This document shows, piece after piece, positions 1 through 8,767 of a stretch of DNA of 64,000 nucleotides. The notes beneath the pieces are model-generated. The model was not told the origin of the DNA. It searched no databases and was given only the letters and a program-made list of their open reading frames with translations. Position 1 is the stretch's first letter; every line of letters starts with the position of its first letter. The position numbers and the translations under genes were made by a program. This stretch comes from Terriglobia bacterium (GTDB lineage: Bacteria; Acidobacteriota; Terriglobia; Bryobacterales; Bryobacteraceae). Location: positions 1-64,000 of the forward strand of contig PSRJ01000129.1 of NCBI GenBank assembly GCA_003175985.1. Reading direction: 5' to 3'.

Positions 1-596
1 CGCAGCAGATCCTGGTAGACTGCTGCCAGGTCCACATGCTCGTCCGCTGGTAGCGCCTCGAAAACTTCGCGGCGAAAAACTCCCAGGCCGTAATCGATGT
101 GGCGCATGGCTGAGGTCCGGTTCACTTTATCGTATGCCCGGATCGACCCTCCGGAGAACTCTACGTTGCTGCGGTCCCAGCGGTCCTCGTTGGGGAAGAT
201 CGTCATCAGCCCCTCCCTTTTGGATTCGAGAAAAGCGCATTCGACGGCCCTATAATCACACGGCAGATAGGAATCGCCATAGAGTACGAAAAAATCAGGA
301 CCTAGAAACGGCAACGCACGCCGGATCGCGCCGGCGGTGCCCAGCAACCGGGCGCCATCGAAGGAATACTCGACGCGCAGACAGAAGGCCGTTCCCTCCC
401 CGGCATACTCGCGAATCTGCTCACCGCGATATCCGGCGCATATCACCACTCGTTCCACGCCGCTCCGGCGCAACAAGCGGAGCTGATGCCCCAGGAATGG
501 TTCACTGTTGATTTCGATTAGCGCCTTAGGGATCGTTTCGGTCAGGGGGCGGAGGCGCGTCGCCAGACCTCCCGCTAATATCGCAACCGGCAGCAT
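1..596 (-). CDS. Sugar-1-phosphate nucleotidyltransferase, 3' part cut by window edge
   Basis: Expected to transfer a nucleotidyl group to a sugar 1-phosphate in the cytoplasm. Seen: reverse-strand translation starts at ATG 596 with MLPVAILAGGLATRLRPLT, the GG-x3-R-L phosphate-binding signature of the family, followed by GARLLGTAGAIRRAL and YGDSYL, where the Asp is in the usual metal-binding place. The frame stays open to position 1, so about 198 N-terminal residues are visible and the end is missing. The start is 3 bases after the stop of the GHMP kinase, so the two are translationally coupled. Kinase plus nucleotidyltransferase resembles the HddA/HddC pair of D-glycero-D-manno-heptose activation. 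The exact sugar and nucleotide cannot be fixed from this fragment. Confidence 0.85.
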   Translation of the reverse strand, partial: MLPVAILAGGLATRLRPLTETIPKALIEINSEPFLGHQLRLLRRSGVERVVICAGYRGEQIREYAGEGTAFCLRVEYSFDGARLLGTAGAIRRALPFLGPDFFVLYGDSYLPCDYRAVECAFLESKREGLMTIFPNEDRWDRSNVEFSGGSIRAYDKVNRTSAMRHIDYGLGVFRREVFEALPADEHVDLAAVYQDLL

Positions 597-599
597 CGG

Positions 600-1583
600 C
601 TAAGAGCGGGCCACCAGCGATGCGCCTTCGAAGTCAAAGCGCATGCGCACTTCACGCAGCCCTGTCTCCCGCATAACACGCCGCAGGCGCGTTTTGTCTT
701 CTGTATAAAACATGAGGAAGCCGCCACCCCCTGCGCCGATGAGCTTGCCGCCCAGAGCCCCGTTAGACCGCGCCAGATCGTAGTACTCGTCGATTTGCGA
801 ATTGGTCATCGCCCGCGAGCGCTGTTTCTTCAGCTCCCAGTGCTCGTGCATGATGGCGGCGAAACGGCGTAAATCCCCCTGTTCCAGGGCCGCCTTGCTC
901 TCGTAGCCGAAACGCTTGATCTGGTGGAGGTGATCGAGCATGCCGCTATCGCCTCCGCGGGTGCGGCTATCCTGCTCGGTCAGAATCGCGGAAGCCGAGC
1001 GGGTGAAGCCCGTAAAGAACAGCAACAGGTTGTCCTCCAGGTTGTAAAGCGTCTCCGGGCTGAGCTGCACGGGCTGTACGGTTACGCGGCCATCGCAGTG
1101 AAATACGAAAGAAGTGATGCCTCCGAAACTGGCGATATATTGATCCTGTTTTCCGATCGGTTCGCCGAGGATGTCGATCTCGATGCGGCAGGCATCTTCC
1201 GCCAATTGCTGGCGCGGCACAAACTCCTTGTTGTGCGCATGCAGCGCCCGTAGCAGCGCTACCGTGAAACTGCCGGAGGATCCCAGCCCCGTGCCGGCAG
1301 GAATATCCGACATGCTCACCACCTCGAGATGCGGCGCCGATACCGGCACCAGCTTTAGCGCCTCGCGCACAATGGGATGTTTGATTTCCTCCACCGACTG
1401 CACCAGCTCGGTCTTCGAGTACTTGACGATGAACTGCTGTTCGAAGGTGTCGTGGAGCGTAATATAGACGTACTTGTCAATGGCCGCCGACACCACAAAG
1501 CCGGAATGCTCGCGGTAATACGAAGGAAGATCCGTGCCGCCGCCTCCCAGCGAAATGCGCAGCGGGCTGCGAGTGATGATCAT
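600..1583 (-). CDS. GHMP-family sugar kinase (HddA-like heptose 7-phosphate kinase)
   Basis: A 327-residue ATP-dependent small-molecule kinase. Seen: N-terminal PLRISLGGGGTDLPSYY (residues 7-23), the GHMP ATP-binding motif PAGTGLGSSGS (95-105) and the C-terminal glycine-rich motif KLIGAGGGGFLMFY. These together are typical of D-glycero-D-manno-heptose 7-phosphate kinases and related GHMP sugar kinases. The frame is open further upstream, but that stretch is the oxidoreductase gene read in another frame. The ATG at 1583 overlaps the upstream TGA by four bases (ATGA), which fixes the start. Middle gene of a three-gene operon. Likely role, inferred from context: phosphorylating a sugar later nucleotidylated for surface polysaccharide or glycan synthesis. 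Confidence 0.88.
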   Translation of the reverse strand: MIITRSPLRISLGGGGTDLPSYYREHSGFVVSAAIDKYVYITLHDTFEQQFIVKYSKTELVQSVEEIKHPIVREALKLVPVSAPHLEVVSMSDIPAGTGLGSSGSFTVALLRALHAHNKEFVPRQQLAEDACRIEIDILGEPIGKQDQYIASFGGITSFVFHCDGRVTVQPVQLSPETLYNLEDNLLLFFTGFTRSASAILTEQDSRTRGGDSGMLDHLHQIKRFGYESKAALEQGDLRRFAAIMHEHWELKKQRSRAMTNSQIDEYYDLARSNGALGGKLIGAGGGGFLMFYTEDKTRLRRVMRETGLREVRMRFDFEGASLVARS

Positions 1584-2584
1584 AGCTCGGCGGCCCGTCC
1601 CTGCTCCCGATAAATACGCTCGATAATGTGCAGCGCCGCCTGCGCATCGGTGATGCCCGGCTGCGGCTGGCGTCCGAGCCGGATGTCTTCCAGAAATGCC
1701 TCGCACTCCTTCTCCCAGGAATCGTCGGCCATGGGGTATTCCCAGGCTTCGGTTTCCGGCGGACCCATTTCGGGAGACATCCGGTACCAGGTCAGCCGCT
1801 CCACACCGTAGCTGCCGCCCAACCCGGAAATCTCCAGTTTCCCCAGGCGGCCGGCGATTTCGAAGGAGAACAGGTTCTTCCACTCTGTCCAGCTGGCATG
1901 TAGAAAGGCCACTTGGCCCCGTGAAGTCTCGAGCAGCAAAAAGCCGTTGTCCTCCACCGGCATGTTCCAGAAGTAGGTATGGACGCGGCCCGCGACTCTT
2001 GGAAAATCGCCCAGAAACCAGCGCGCGAGATCGATCAGGTGTACGCCCTGATCGATCAGCTCCCCACCTCCCGAACGCAGCGGCTGGGCCCGCCATTCGC
2101 TCTCGTAGCCGGGACGTCCCCCATGCCCGTAACGGCCGCGAAGAAAAATAAGCTCCCCCAAAACCCCGGATTCGAAAATCTCGCGAGCCCTGCGGAAAGC
2201 GCGGTGGTAACGGTGATTGAAGCCCACGCGCACCAATGCCCCGGTACGCTGCGCGGCCTCCTTGACATCATCCAACTCTCCGGCACAGCGCGCGCCCGGC
2301 TTTTCCAACAGCACGTGCTTGCCGGCTCGCACGGCTTCCAGTGCGACCGGCGCAAGCATATCGTGCGTGGTGGCGGCTATGACCGCATCGACATCTTCAC
2401 GGGCAACGGCTGCACGCCAGTCGTCCACAGCGGTGGCGCCGCAACGGGCAGCTAACTCCTCGGCGCGAGCAATGGCCACATCGCAGCACACCGTGACTCT
2501 GGCACCCCGGAGGGCGGCGGTGCGCTTGCGCCCGATCAATCCGCATCCCACGATCGCGATGCGCAGGTGTTTTTCAGGGGACAA
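1580..2584 (-). CDS. Gfo/Idh/MocA-family NAD(P)-dependent oxidoreductase
   Basis: A 334-residue soluble dehydrogenase, probably acting on a sugar or nucleotide sugar. Seen: N-terminal Rossmann motif RIAIVGCGLIG (residues 8-18), the family motif EKPG after VLLEK, and GGELIDQGVHLIDLARWF, which supplies the Asp-x3-His catalytic arrangement. The length is normal for the family. It is the first gene of the operon and overlaps the GHMP kinase by four bases. Substrate unknown; the company of a kinase and a nucleotidyltransferase points to an activated-sugar pathway (inference). Confidence 0.88.
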   Translation of the reverse strand: MSPEKHLRIAIVGCGLIGRKRTAALRGARVTVCCDVAIARAEELAARCGATAVDDWRAAVAREDVDAVIAATTHDMLAPVALEAVRAGKHVLLEKPGARCAGELDDVKEAAQRTGALVRVGFNHRYHRAFRRAREIFESGVLGELIFLRGRYGHGGRPGYESEWRAQPLRSGGGELIDQGVHLIDLARWFLGDFPRVAGRVHTYFWNMPVEDNGFLLLETSRGQVAFLHASWTEWKNLFSFEIAGRLGKLEISGLGGSYGVERLTWYRMSPEMGPPETEAWEYPMADDSWEKECEAFLEDIRLGRQPQPGITDAQAALHIIERIYREQGRAAEL

Positions 2585-2632
2585 CAGGCAATTGTACTTG
2601 GTTTCAAAGGCAGGACGAACGGGCCGGACAGT

Positions 2633-2677
2633 ACACCGCGGCTGAGCTCATCCTGGCGAAGCCCGCTGCCGCGGTGT
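2633..2677. terminator. Inverted repeat between the heptose operon and the small ORF
   Basis: The 10-base arm ACACCGCGGC (2633-2642) pairs perfectly with GCCGCGGTGT (2668-2677) across a 25-base loop. It lies between two minus-strand units, downstream of the 2702-2851 gene. There is no T-run, so Rho-independent termination is doubtful; it may instead be an mRNA-end-stabilising hairpin or an operator. Confidence 0.3.
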
Positions 2678-2701
2678 CCTGTTCTGCCCGGGCACGATCC
2701 G

Positions 2702-2851
2702 TTATATTCGACCCATCAATAGCAGGATCACCAGAACTAACACGATCAGGCCCAGGCCGCCGCTCGGGTAATAGCCCCAACCACGGCTATACGGCCATGT
2801 CGGCACCGAGGCAGCTAGCAGAACAATCAAGATAATCAGGAGCAAAAGCAT
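2702..2851 (-). CDS. Small DUF3309-like membrane peptide (49 aa)
   Basis: Too short for usual ORF thresholds. Seen: ATG at 2851 preceded by a strong AGGAGG ribosome-binding site, then 49 codons to TAA. The translation starts MLLLLIILIVLLAASVPTWP, continues YSRGWGYYPSGGLG and ends in a second hydrophobic stretch and MGRI. Two hydrophobic segments around a tyrosine- and glycine-rich turn match DUF3309 proteins as I remember them; these are roughly 50-residue membrane peptides found in many soil and stress-associated gene sets. It is the last gene of a minus-strand run of envelope genes. Function unknown. Confidence 0.75.
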   Translation of the reverse strand: MLLLLIILIVLLAASVPTWPYSRGWGYYPSGGLGLIVLVLVILLLMGRI

Positions 2852-2929
2852 TTGTTTCCTCCTCCCCGAGTTCAACGAGCAACCACCCCACCCTTGTGTT
2901 GTTCTACACCTCGTGCTCGGGGGGGAATG

Positions 2930-3754
2930 CTAGGGAGTAAACGCCGGGGCGTCGCTGGCCGGAAACGACTCTTCGGAGGCTTGTTGCACAGTCCATTCCC
3001 GCGCGCTGGATTCCGGCCGCGTCACCCGAGGTTTACCTCCCATTGGCTGCCCTCCCGTCGTGACCTCGCCCGCTTCCAGCATCTGTTTCAGAGAACGGAG
3101 ATCGTCTTCGATCTGTTGCGTCGGTTCCTCGCCCCAAAGCTTTGCCCAGAGGGCTCCCAACATTCCCGTAGGCGGGTTGTATTGCAGTTCCACTGTGATC
3201 TCGGTGCCGCGCCCGCCGGGCGCGTCCTTGAACCAAACCGAGCCCGCGTGATCCACATCCGCACCAGGCAACGTCCGCCATGCGACTAACTCATTTTCGA
3301 TCCGGTTATGGATCACGGCATCCCATTCCACCGTACTTCCGGCGGGCGCCCGGACCACCCAATGACTGCGATTGCCATCCGTTTCCTGAACCGATTCCAC
3401 ATGCTTCATAAACTGCGGAAAAGTGCTGAGATTTCGGAAGAAACCATAAACTTCCGCGCGCGGCCGGTTAATCGTAATCGAACGGTCGACGCGGATACCC
3501 AGTTCGTAAGGAACACTGGTGGTTTCCGCTCCTTGTCCTTTCGGTGCCGTTCGTACTCCCAGAGCTTTCGAGACATAACACTGTCCGGTGATGCCGCGCC
3601 TGATGAGTTCGCTCCCTGCCAGGGCGAGCAAAACGCCGCCGGCCGATCTCCGTCTCGTACCTTCGAAAGTGAGAAGGCTGCCGCCGATTACGGAAATTAC
3701 CCGTTCGGCTTTTGTGATATTCACCGCATGCCTGTGATGTGTGATGAACTCCAT
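2930..3754 (-). CDS. DUF2892-like membrane domain fused to SRPBCC (cyclase/dehydrase) domain
   Basis: A 274-residue protein. Residues about 10-60 (TKAERVISVIGGSLL...GGVLLALAGSELIRRGITGQC) resemble the DUF2892/YgaP membrane segment. Residues about 85-235 form a SRPBCC hydrophobic-pocket domain: IRVDRSITINRPRAEVYGFF, then FMKHVESVQETDGNRSHW, then a C-terminal helix QIEDDLRSLKQMLEAGE. The last 40 residues are low-complexity. Proteins of this architecture are common near stress and general-maintenance genes. The SRPBCC fold binds hydrophobic ligands, but no ligand or reaction can be named. Confidence 0.82.
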   Translation of the reverse strand: MEFITHHRHAVNITKAERVISVIGGSLLTFEGTRRRSAGGVLLALAGSELIRRGITGQCYVSKALGVRTAPKGQGAETTSVPYELGIRVDRSITINRPRAEVYGFFRNLSTFPQFMKHVESVQETDGNRSHWVVRAPAGSTVEWDAVIHNRIENELVAWRTLPGADVDHAGSVWFKDAPGGRGTEITVELQYNPPTGMLGALWAKLWGEEPTQQIEDDLRSLKQMLEAGEVTTGGQPMGGKPRVTRPESSAREWTVQQASEESFPASDAPAFTP

Positions 3755-3871
3755 AAGGGCCCTTTCGATTATGTGAACTGTTCTTTCACAATAATTCTCC
3801 GGCGTCCGAGGAGCGGCGTCTGACTGTGTACCGCCTCACTGAAGCGCCGCCGCAAATGGACAGCCGGTAAC

Positions 3872-4399
3872 TCATTGGTCGGGGATCTTATCCAGCAGTT
3901 CTGTGACCACCGCCTCCACCGAAGTCTGCTTTGCCAGATCCTGGATTTCCTCGCTCGCATGCGGCACTCCGAGCTGCTTCGCGATCCGCTCGAGAAGTTG
4001 AAGGACTAACGTCATTTCACGCTCCGCCAACAGGTTGATCTGGAGATCGAGATGCGCCCGCTGATCGGCCCGGCGGCTCATGCGGTTCTGCTTGATTAGG
4101 ACAAAAGTAGCCAGGAAAATCGCTTCAATGGAAACCGACATGTTGAGCAGCGGGAACGGAAACGGATCGAATTGTGGTATTCCCTGGACGGCGTGAATAT
4201 TCACTCCGATCCAGAAGCCGTAAACCGCAATGTGGAGCACGACGAATTTCAGACTTCCTGCGAAACCTCCGATGGCATCCGCGATCCGTTCCGGCAATGT
4301 GCGATTGCGGATCGAATCCTCTTCCAGTTTGGCGACACTCTCGATGTTTTGCCGGATTGCCTCGGAAGCGCTGTTCGACTCCTCCCATTCGCTGCCCAT
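3872..4399 (-). CDS. DUF1003 membrane protein
   Basis: A 175-residue inner-membrane protein. Seen: a charged N-terminal half with RNRTLPERIADAIGGFAGS, a first hydrophobic segment (KFVVLHIAVYGFWIGVNI), the FDPFPFPLLNMSVSIEAIF signature leading into a second hydrophobic segment, and then QNRMSRRADQRAHLDLQINLLAERE. These are the recognisable DUF1003 motifs. The C-terminal tail is amphipathic and predicted helical. The family has no proven biochemical role. It lies 8 bases from the YihY gene and is probably co-transcribed with it. Confidence 0.9.
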   Translation of the reverse strand: MGSEWEESNSASEAIRQNIESVAKLEEDSIRNRTLPERIADAIGGFAGSLKFVVLHIAVYGFWIGVNIHAVQGIPQFDPFPFPLLNMSVSIEAIFLATFVLIKQNRMSRRADQRAHLDLQINLLAEREMTLVLQLLERIAKQLGVPHASEEIQDLAKQTSVEAVVTELLDKIPDQ

Positions 4400-4406
4400 A
4401 GCCGGC

Positions 4407-5354
4407 TTAGGCGAGCCTGGGACGGCCGAAGTTTCTTATCCGATCCAGCCTGGAGGTCTTTTCGCGATTGGCACGTTCGCGCGCGCGCGAGCCATGACGC
4501 TCGGCAAAAATATGTGTGAACTCGGCGCCGAGAAAAAAGACCTGGGCGGAGTAATATACCCAAATCAGCAGTACGACCAGAGAACCGGCAGCTCCGTACG
4601 CCGACCCCACACCGGCTTTCCCAAGGTAGAGCCCGATCAGAAACTTGCCAACCGAGAAGAGCAGCGAGGTCACCGCCGCGCCGATCCAAACGTCCTGCCA
4701 CTCGATTCTGACGTCCGGAACCACTTTATAGAGCAGCGCGAACAATCCCGTGAATGCCGCAAACGACAGCAGCAGACTCCCTATATGCAACATCGCTTCC
4801 GGCCCCGGCAATAAGCCGCCGAGAAATTTGCCCACGGCCGCGATGATCGCGCTGAAGATCAACGAAACCATCAGTAAGAAACCAATGCCCAGAACCATGG
4901 CAAAAGAGAAGAACCGGTATTTGATGAGACCCAGAACTCCGGAGCCTTCGTTTCCCTGAATACCCCAGACCATATTGAGCGAATCCCGCAATTCGCCGAA
5001 AACGCCCGAGGCGCCAAAGAGCAGGATCAGAAAACCAATAACAGTGGCGACCGACCCGGCGCCGGGTTTGCTGGCGGCCGCCAGCATCGATTGAATCGCC
5101 CGGGCTCCTTGCTCGCCAACCAGGTCTTGAATCTGCCACACGATCTGGCCTTCGACAGCCTGGCGGCCGAATACCAGCGCCGCGATTCCAATCGCAACTA
5201 CCAATAGAGGAGCCAGGGACATCATCGTATAGAACGAGAGCGCTGCCCCGAGCCGCGGGGCGTTGATCTTATTCCAGTTGGCCACCGTACGCTTAATCAG
5301 GTCCCACACCGAAGCAGTGCTCACGGGTTTCACTCCTGGCTCTTCAGTCTGCAT
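4407..5354 (-). CDS. YihY/BrkB-family inner-membrane protein
   Basis: About 315 residues with six hydrophobic segments. Seen: family motif APRLGAALSFYTMMSLAPLL near the N-terminus, IQSMLAAASKPGAGSVATVIG, FGASGVFGELRDSLNMVWGI, and the C-terminal SLVVLLIWVYYSAQVFFLGAEF block, all characteristic of YihY/virulence-factor-BrkB proteins. The family was once misnamed RNase BN; its transport function is unproven. A GTG at 5387 would add 11 residues. I prefer ATG 5354 because it leaves a normal-length N-terminus, but neither has a clear ribosome-binding site. Confidence 0.88.
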   Translation of the reverse strand: MQTEEPGVKPVSTASVWDLIKRTVANWNKINAPRLGAALSFYTMMSLAPLLVVAIGIAALVFGRQAVEGQIVWQIQDLVGEQGARAIQSMLAAASKPGAGSVATVIGFLILLFGASGVFGELRDSLNMVWGIQGNEGSGVLGLIKYRFFSFAMVLGIGFLLMVSLIFSAIIAAVGKFLGGLLPGPEAMLHIGSLLLSFAAFTGLFALLYKVVPDVRIEWQDVWIGAAVTSLLFSVGKFLIGLYLGKAGVGSAYGAAGSLVVLLIWVYYSAQVFFLGAEFTHIFAERHGSRARERANREKTSRLDRIRNFGRPRLA

Positions 5355-5412
5355 AACTTTAACGGTGGGGCGCCCGAGTCCGCCCACCTCGCGAGCGCCC
5401 CCTTTCCGCGCA

Positions 5413-5892
5413 TTACAAATTTTCGTTCCTGTCCTTATCGAACGTTTCTGCAGGTCCCCAGTGGCTATGAACCTGAGAGCTCCACGAGGGATCCGCCATA
5501 TCGGGCCAATTGTCCTTATCGAAGCCGGGAGCGGTTTCGAGCTTCTGCTTGTCTACGTTCAACACGAACTGATGCTCCCGCTCATCCAATGTCATCGCCC
5601 GCCATGGGATCGCAAACAATTTGTTTCCCATGCCCAGGAAACCGCCGAACGACAAAACAGCGTAAGCCACTCTACCGGTTGGAACATCGATCATGATCTC
5701 TTCGATCTTTCCCAAGTCTTCTCCGGCCGAATTGCGCACGCGGTCACCCGCAAGAGTGGTAGCGCCCATGACGCGCCGGTAACGGTGCGGTTCTCCTTCC
5801 TCCTCATCCCAGTCCCGGCGGACATCGCTCTCTGTATCCACGTGAGAAGCCGCCGCCGACATATTCAAATCACGGTCAAAATCGTACGCCAT
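5413..5892 (-). CDS. PRC-barrel domain protein
   Basis: A 159-residue soluble protein. Residues about 38-110 carry a PRC-barrel: RVMGATTLAGDRVRNSAGEDLGKIEEIMIDVPTGRVAYAVLSF in outline, with the GxDVxNxxGExLGxIxDLMID-like pattern clear, followed by NKLFAIPWRAM. The N-terminal 35 residues are acidic and the C-terminus is rich in Trp, Asp and Ser. In many soil bacteria such proteins are small stress-linked or photosynthetic-reaction-centre-like adaptors; no enzymatic function is implied. It sits in the minus-strand run of envelope/stress genes. Confidence 0.88.
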   Translation of the reverse strand: MAYDFDRDLNMSAAASHVDTESDVRRDWDEEEGEPHRYRRVMGATTLAGDRVRNSAGEDLGKIEEIMIDVPTGRVAYAVLSFGGFLGMGNKLFAIPWRAMTLDEREHQFVLNVDKQKLETAPGFDKDNWPDMADPSWSSQVHSHWGPAETFDKDRNENL

Positions 5893-5908
5893 GTTTTTTT
5901 ATCCCCTC

Positions 5909-6730
5909 TTATCTCATTTCATTCAGTTGAAGCGGCTGATCGAGCCGGAACGTCAGCTCGGTTTCCGCAGGCACTCGAATTTCTTTTCCTTTAGTCAGCA
6001 CTTGCACAGCGCCTCCGCCCACCGCGCCGGCAAGAGCACCCAGGAGTGCGCCCTTTCCGCCGCCGGCAATCGCGCCGATCACTGTGCCCAATGCTGCTCC
6101 GCCACCCACCAGTTCACCCGTGCGCCGGTTCTTGCCGATGCCTTGCGCGCCGTTTCTGGTCACGTCCGCGGTGCTCACCGCATACCTTCGCCCGTTGACT
6201 TGAACAGATTCCAGGTCCAGCACGAGACTGCCGCCGCTTAGAGTCCCGCCTTCATTTACGGAACGAATCACCAACCTCGAATCAGAGCCGCGGGGAACCG
6301 CGAGCCGGCCGTTTTCATCCATCACGTCGCGATTGATCGTGGCCGAGTAAGTTCGTCCCTCTACGGTCGTTTGTGCATTGATATCTTCGTTCGTGCGCAC
6401 AGCAACTTCGGTGCCGGCCGGCAACATCGCGAACGCTGCCCCATATCTGGAGTCTTCCCTCCGATAAGCATTGTTATTGTTATAACGATCGTATTCGTTG
6501 TTCGGATAAGTACGGGCAGGCGTATTTACCGAGTCGAAATCAAGACCTTGTACACGATTGGTATCGAAGCGCCGCCGTACTCCGTGCTCGTCTTGGAACA
6601 CGATTTCCTGCGGCGATCCGCTAATGAAGTTCCCGTACACCACAGAACCGTCGCGCAGTGTCAGCCGGGCCGCCGATAAGGCCAAAGGAATGACGATTGA
6701 GAGTGCGGTAATAATAGCGAGCTTCCGCAT
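5909..6730 (-). CDS. Secreted protein with C-terminal glycine-zipper segment
   Basis: About 273 residues. Start: ATG 6730 has GGAGG at ideal spacing (GGAGGTGATTCTT-ATG); a GTG five codons upstream is ruled out because it overlaps that site. Seen: signal peptide MRKLAIITALSIVIPLALSA; an N-terminal beta segment RLTLRDGSVVYGNFISGSPQ; an Asn/Tyr-rich linker; a domain beginning LPAGTEVAVRTNEDINA; a glycine zipper (GGGAALGTVIGAIAGGG and GALLGALAGAVGGGAVQ); and a final beta segment with IRVPAETELTFRLDQPL. The arrangement resembles acidobacterial YMGG-like glycine-zipper proteins, which probably associate with the envelope. Function unknown. Confidence 0.8.
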   Translation of the reverse strand: MRKLAIITALSIVIPLALSAARLTLRDGSVVYGNFISGSPQEIVFQDEHGVRRRFDTNRVQGLDFDSVNTPARTYPNNEYDRYNNNNAYRREDSRYGAAFAMLPAGTEVAVRTNEDINAQTTVEGRTYSATINRDVMDENGRLAVPRGSDSRLVIRSVNEGGTLSGGSLVLDLESVQVNGRRYAVSTADVTRNGAQGIGKNRRTGELVGGGAALGTVIGAIAGGGKGALLGALAGAVGGGAVQVLTKGKEIRVPAETELTFRLDQPLQLNEMR

Positions 6731-6863
6731 AAGAATCACCTCCACCGTTCAGAAGCAATCGCCGGACCACTAATGTGAGTAACTGGCGAATCCTCGTTAT
6801 TGGTGGTTTTGCCTCCCGCCGCGCCGGACGCAAGGTAATTCTACGTATCGGGAGGAAAAAACT

Positions 6864-7292
6864 TCAGGCCTTCTGCTTGGAGGCGCTCTTTTGCCCGCGC
6901 CGCAACTCCAGGATCAAGCCCATGACGAGCGTCTCGATCTGATCGCGAACGGCGCAATGCTCCTCAAAAGTCAGGCCCACTGGATCGGGTACTAACCATT
7001 CCCGTATGGCAATGTCCTCTTTCACCGGAAGTGGGATGCCGCTCATATTGACGATCAGGTCAAACTCAATGCGGGAAACGTTCGTCAAGCTCTTGGGAAA
7101 ATGCGCGCTCAGATTGAGGTTCTTCTCTTCCATTGCGCGCAGCGTATCCCTGGCAACCGTGGCGGCCGGCATCAGCCCCGCGCTGGCGGGCACGAGCACA
7201 TCCAATCCGTAAGCGGCGGCAAAAGCTTCGGCCATCTGACTGCGGCACGAATTGCCGATGCAAACAAAGAGAACCCGCTTCATGGGTTTCAC
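6864..7292 (-). CDS. Low-molecular-weight phosphotyrosine phosphatase / arsenate reductase-like protein
   Basis: A 142-residue cytosolic protein. Seen: the P-loop VCIGNSCRSQMAEAF with the Cys-x5-Arg motif (Cys11, Arg17) and a late VPDPVG carrying the general-acid Asp region. Length and motifs fit the LMW-PTP/ArsC superfamily; sequence alone does not decide between protein dephosphorylation and arsenate reduction. The GTG at 7292 overlaps the pdxT stop as GTGA and has GGAG five bases upstream; an internal ATG at 7283 is the alternative start. Last gene of the pdx operon. No ars regulator or efflux gene is adjacent, which weakens a dedicated arsenic role. Confidence 0.85.
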   Translation of the reverse strand: MKPMKRVLFVCIGNSCRSQMAEAFAAAYGLDVLVPASAGLMPAATVARDTLRAMEEKNLNLSAHFPKSLTNVSRIEFDLIVNMSGIPLPVKEDIAIREWLVPDPVGLTFEEHCAVRDQIETLVMGLILELRRGQKSASKQKA

Positions 7293-7867
7293 AACTTCTC
7301 CAGGAACAGAGCGTGAACCCGCGGATCGGTGGTCAGCTCCGGGTGAAACGTGGCGGCCATGTGCCGGCCTTCTTCAACCAGCACCGGATCGCCCTGGTAC
7401 CATGCAAGGACTTTGGTCTGCGGTCCGGTGCGCCGGATGATTGGGGCGCGGATGAACACGGCCTCCAGTTTACCGGGCGCGGTGCGCCGGTTGAATTCCG
7501 GCTCGGGGTCGAGTTCGGTGACACGGCTGTCCAACTGCCGGCCATACCCATTTCGCTCCACCCCGATATCCATCACGTTCAGGCTTTCCTGCGCGGGGTT
7601 TGAAACCTCGTGAGCCAGCAGGATGGCGCCGGCGCATGTGCCAAAAACGGGCTTGCGACCGGCAAATTCGGCGAGGGGCTGAAGGAGCTTGTCATAATGC
7701 AGGAGCTTCAGCATGGTCGTGCTTTCACCGCCGGGGATGACCAGGCCGTCGAGGGACTGCAGATCGGCGGCTTCGCGCACCAACACCGGCTCAGCGCCCG
7801 CGCGGGCCAACGCCGCCGCGTGCGCTGCAAAATCGCCCTGCAATGCCAATACTCCTACTTTTTTCAC
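7289..7867 (-). CDS. pdxT: Pyridoxal 5'-phosphate synthase glutaminase subunit PdxT
   Basis: Class-I glutaminase that hydrolyses glutamine and channels ammonia to PdxS in the DXP-independent vitamin B6 pathway. Seen: 192 residues, GVLALQGDF at the N-terminus, the GGEST glutamine-binding loop (47-51), nucleophile Cys78 in FGTCAGAILLA, and the His175-Glu177 pair in ATFHPEL. The GTG start at 7867 directly abuts the pdxS stop. Complete, with all catalytic residues. Confidence 0.97.
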   Translation of the reverse strand: MKKVGVLALQGDFAAHAAALARAGAEPVLVREAADLQSLDGLVIPGGESTTMLKLLHYDKLLQPLAEFAGRKPVFGTCAGAILLAHEVSNPAQESLNVMDIGVERNGYGRQLDSRVTELDPEPEFNRRTAPGKLEAVFIRAPIIRRTGPQTKVLAWYQGDPVLVEEGRHMAATFHPELTTDPRVHALFLEKL

Positions 7868-8758
7868 TCACCAGCCCCGCGTCTGCAGCAACTCCGATTC
7901 CGCCATCTTCGCTACATCCAGGCCTGGCATCGCGTCGCCCAGGGAGCGGCTAGCGTCGAGAAGCTTCTCGGGATTGGTGTAGTTCTTTGCGGCTTGCACG
8001 ATGGCCACGGCCCGCGCCGCCGGGTCGGTGGACTTGAAAATTCCGGAGCCGACAAAAACGGCCTCCGCGCCGAGCTGCATCACCAGGGCCGCATCCGCCG
8101 GTGTCGCGATGCCGCCCGCGGAGAAGTTGGGGACCGGCAGCTTACCGTGTTGCGCCACCCACTCCACAAGTTCCAGCGGGGCCTGCAGTTCTTTGGCCTC
8201 GTGTACCAGTTCTTCCCGGCCAAGCACCGTCAGCTTCTTCATCTCCTTGACGATGGTTCGGATGTGCCGTACGGCCTCGACGATATTGCCCGAACCGGCC
8301 TCGCCCTTGGTCCGGATCATGGCCGCCCCTTCGGCGATGCGCCGCAATGCCTCGCCCAGGTTACGGGCGCCGCACACAAACGGAACCTTGAAATCCGTCT
8401 TGTCGATGTGGTGCTCTTCATCCGCCGGCGTGAGGACCTCGCTTTCATCGATATAGTCCACGCCGAGCGCTTCGAGGATGCGCGCTTCCATAAAGTGCCC
8501 GATGCGCGCTTTGGCCATCACCGGAATCGAGACCCTGTGCATGATCTCCTCGATTTTGGAGATGCTGGCCATGCGTGCTACGCCGCCCTCTTTGCGAATA
8601 TCCGCGGGAACGCGTTCCAGCGCCATGACCGCCGATGCTCCGGCGTCTTCGGCGATCTTGGCCTGCTCGGCATTGGTCACGTCCATGATGACGCCGCCCT
8701 TCAGCATCTCCGCCAGGCCGACTTTCACTCGAAACTGTTCATTCGTGAATTGAAACAT
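7868..8758 (-). CDS. pdxS: Pyridoxal 5'-phosphate synthase subunit PdxS
   Basis: Forms PLP from ribose 5-phosphate, glyceraldehyde 3-phosphate and ammonia as a dodecamer decorated by PdxT. Seen: 296 residues, [20 protein letters not shown] near the N-terminus, substrate-binding Lys83 in [12 protein letters not shown], Lys151 in [11 protein letters not shown], and [14 protein letters not shown] in the phosphate-binding region. Highly conserved and full-length. Preceded by the MocR-type regulator and followed without a gap by pdxT, so the three genes should be co-transcribed. Confidence 0.98.
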   Translation of the reverse strand: MFQFTNEQFRVKVGLAEMLKGGVIMDVTNAEQAKIAEDAGASAVMALERVPADIRKEGGVARMASISKIEEIMHRVSIPVMAKARIGHFMEARILEALGVDYIDESEVLTPADEEHHIDKTDFKVPFVCGARNLGEALRRIAEGAAMIRTKGEAGSGNIVEAVRHIRTIVKEMKKLTVLGREELVHEAKELQAPLELVEWVAQHGKLPVPNFSAGGIATPADAALVMQLGAEAVFVGSGIFKSTDPAARAVAIVQAAKNYTNPEKLLDASRSLGDAMPGLDVAKMAESELLQTRGW

Positions 8759-8767
8759 TGCTCCTCC

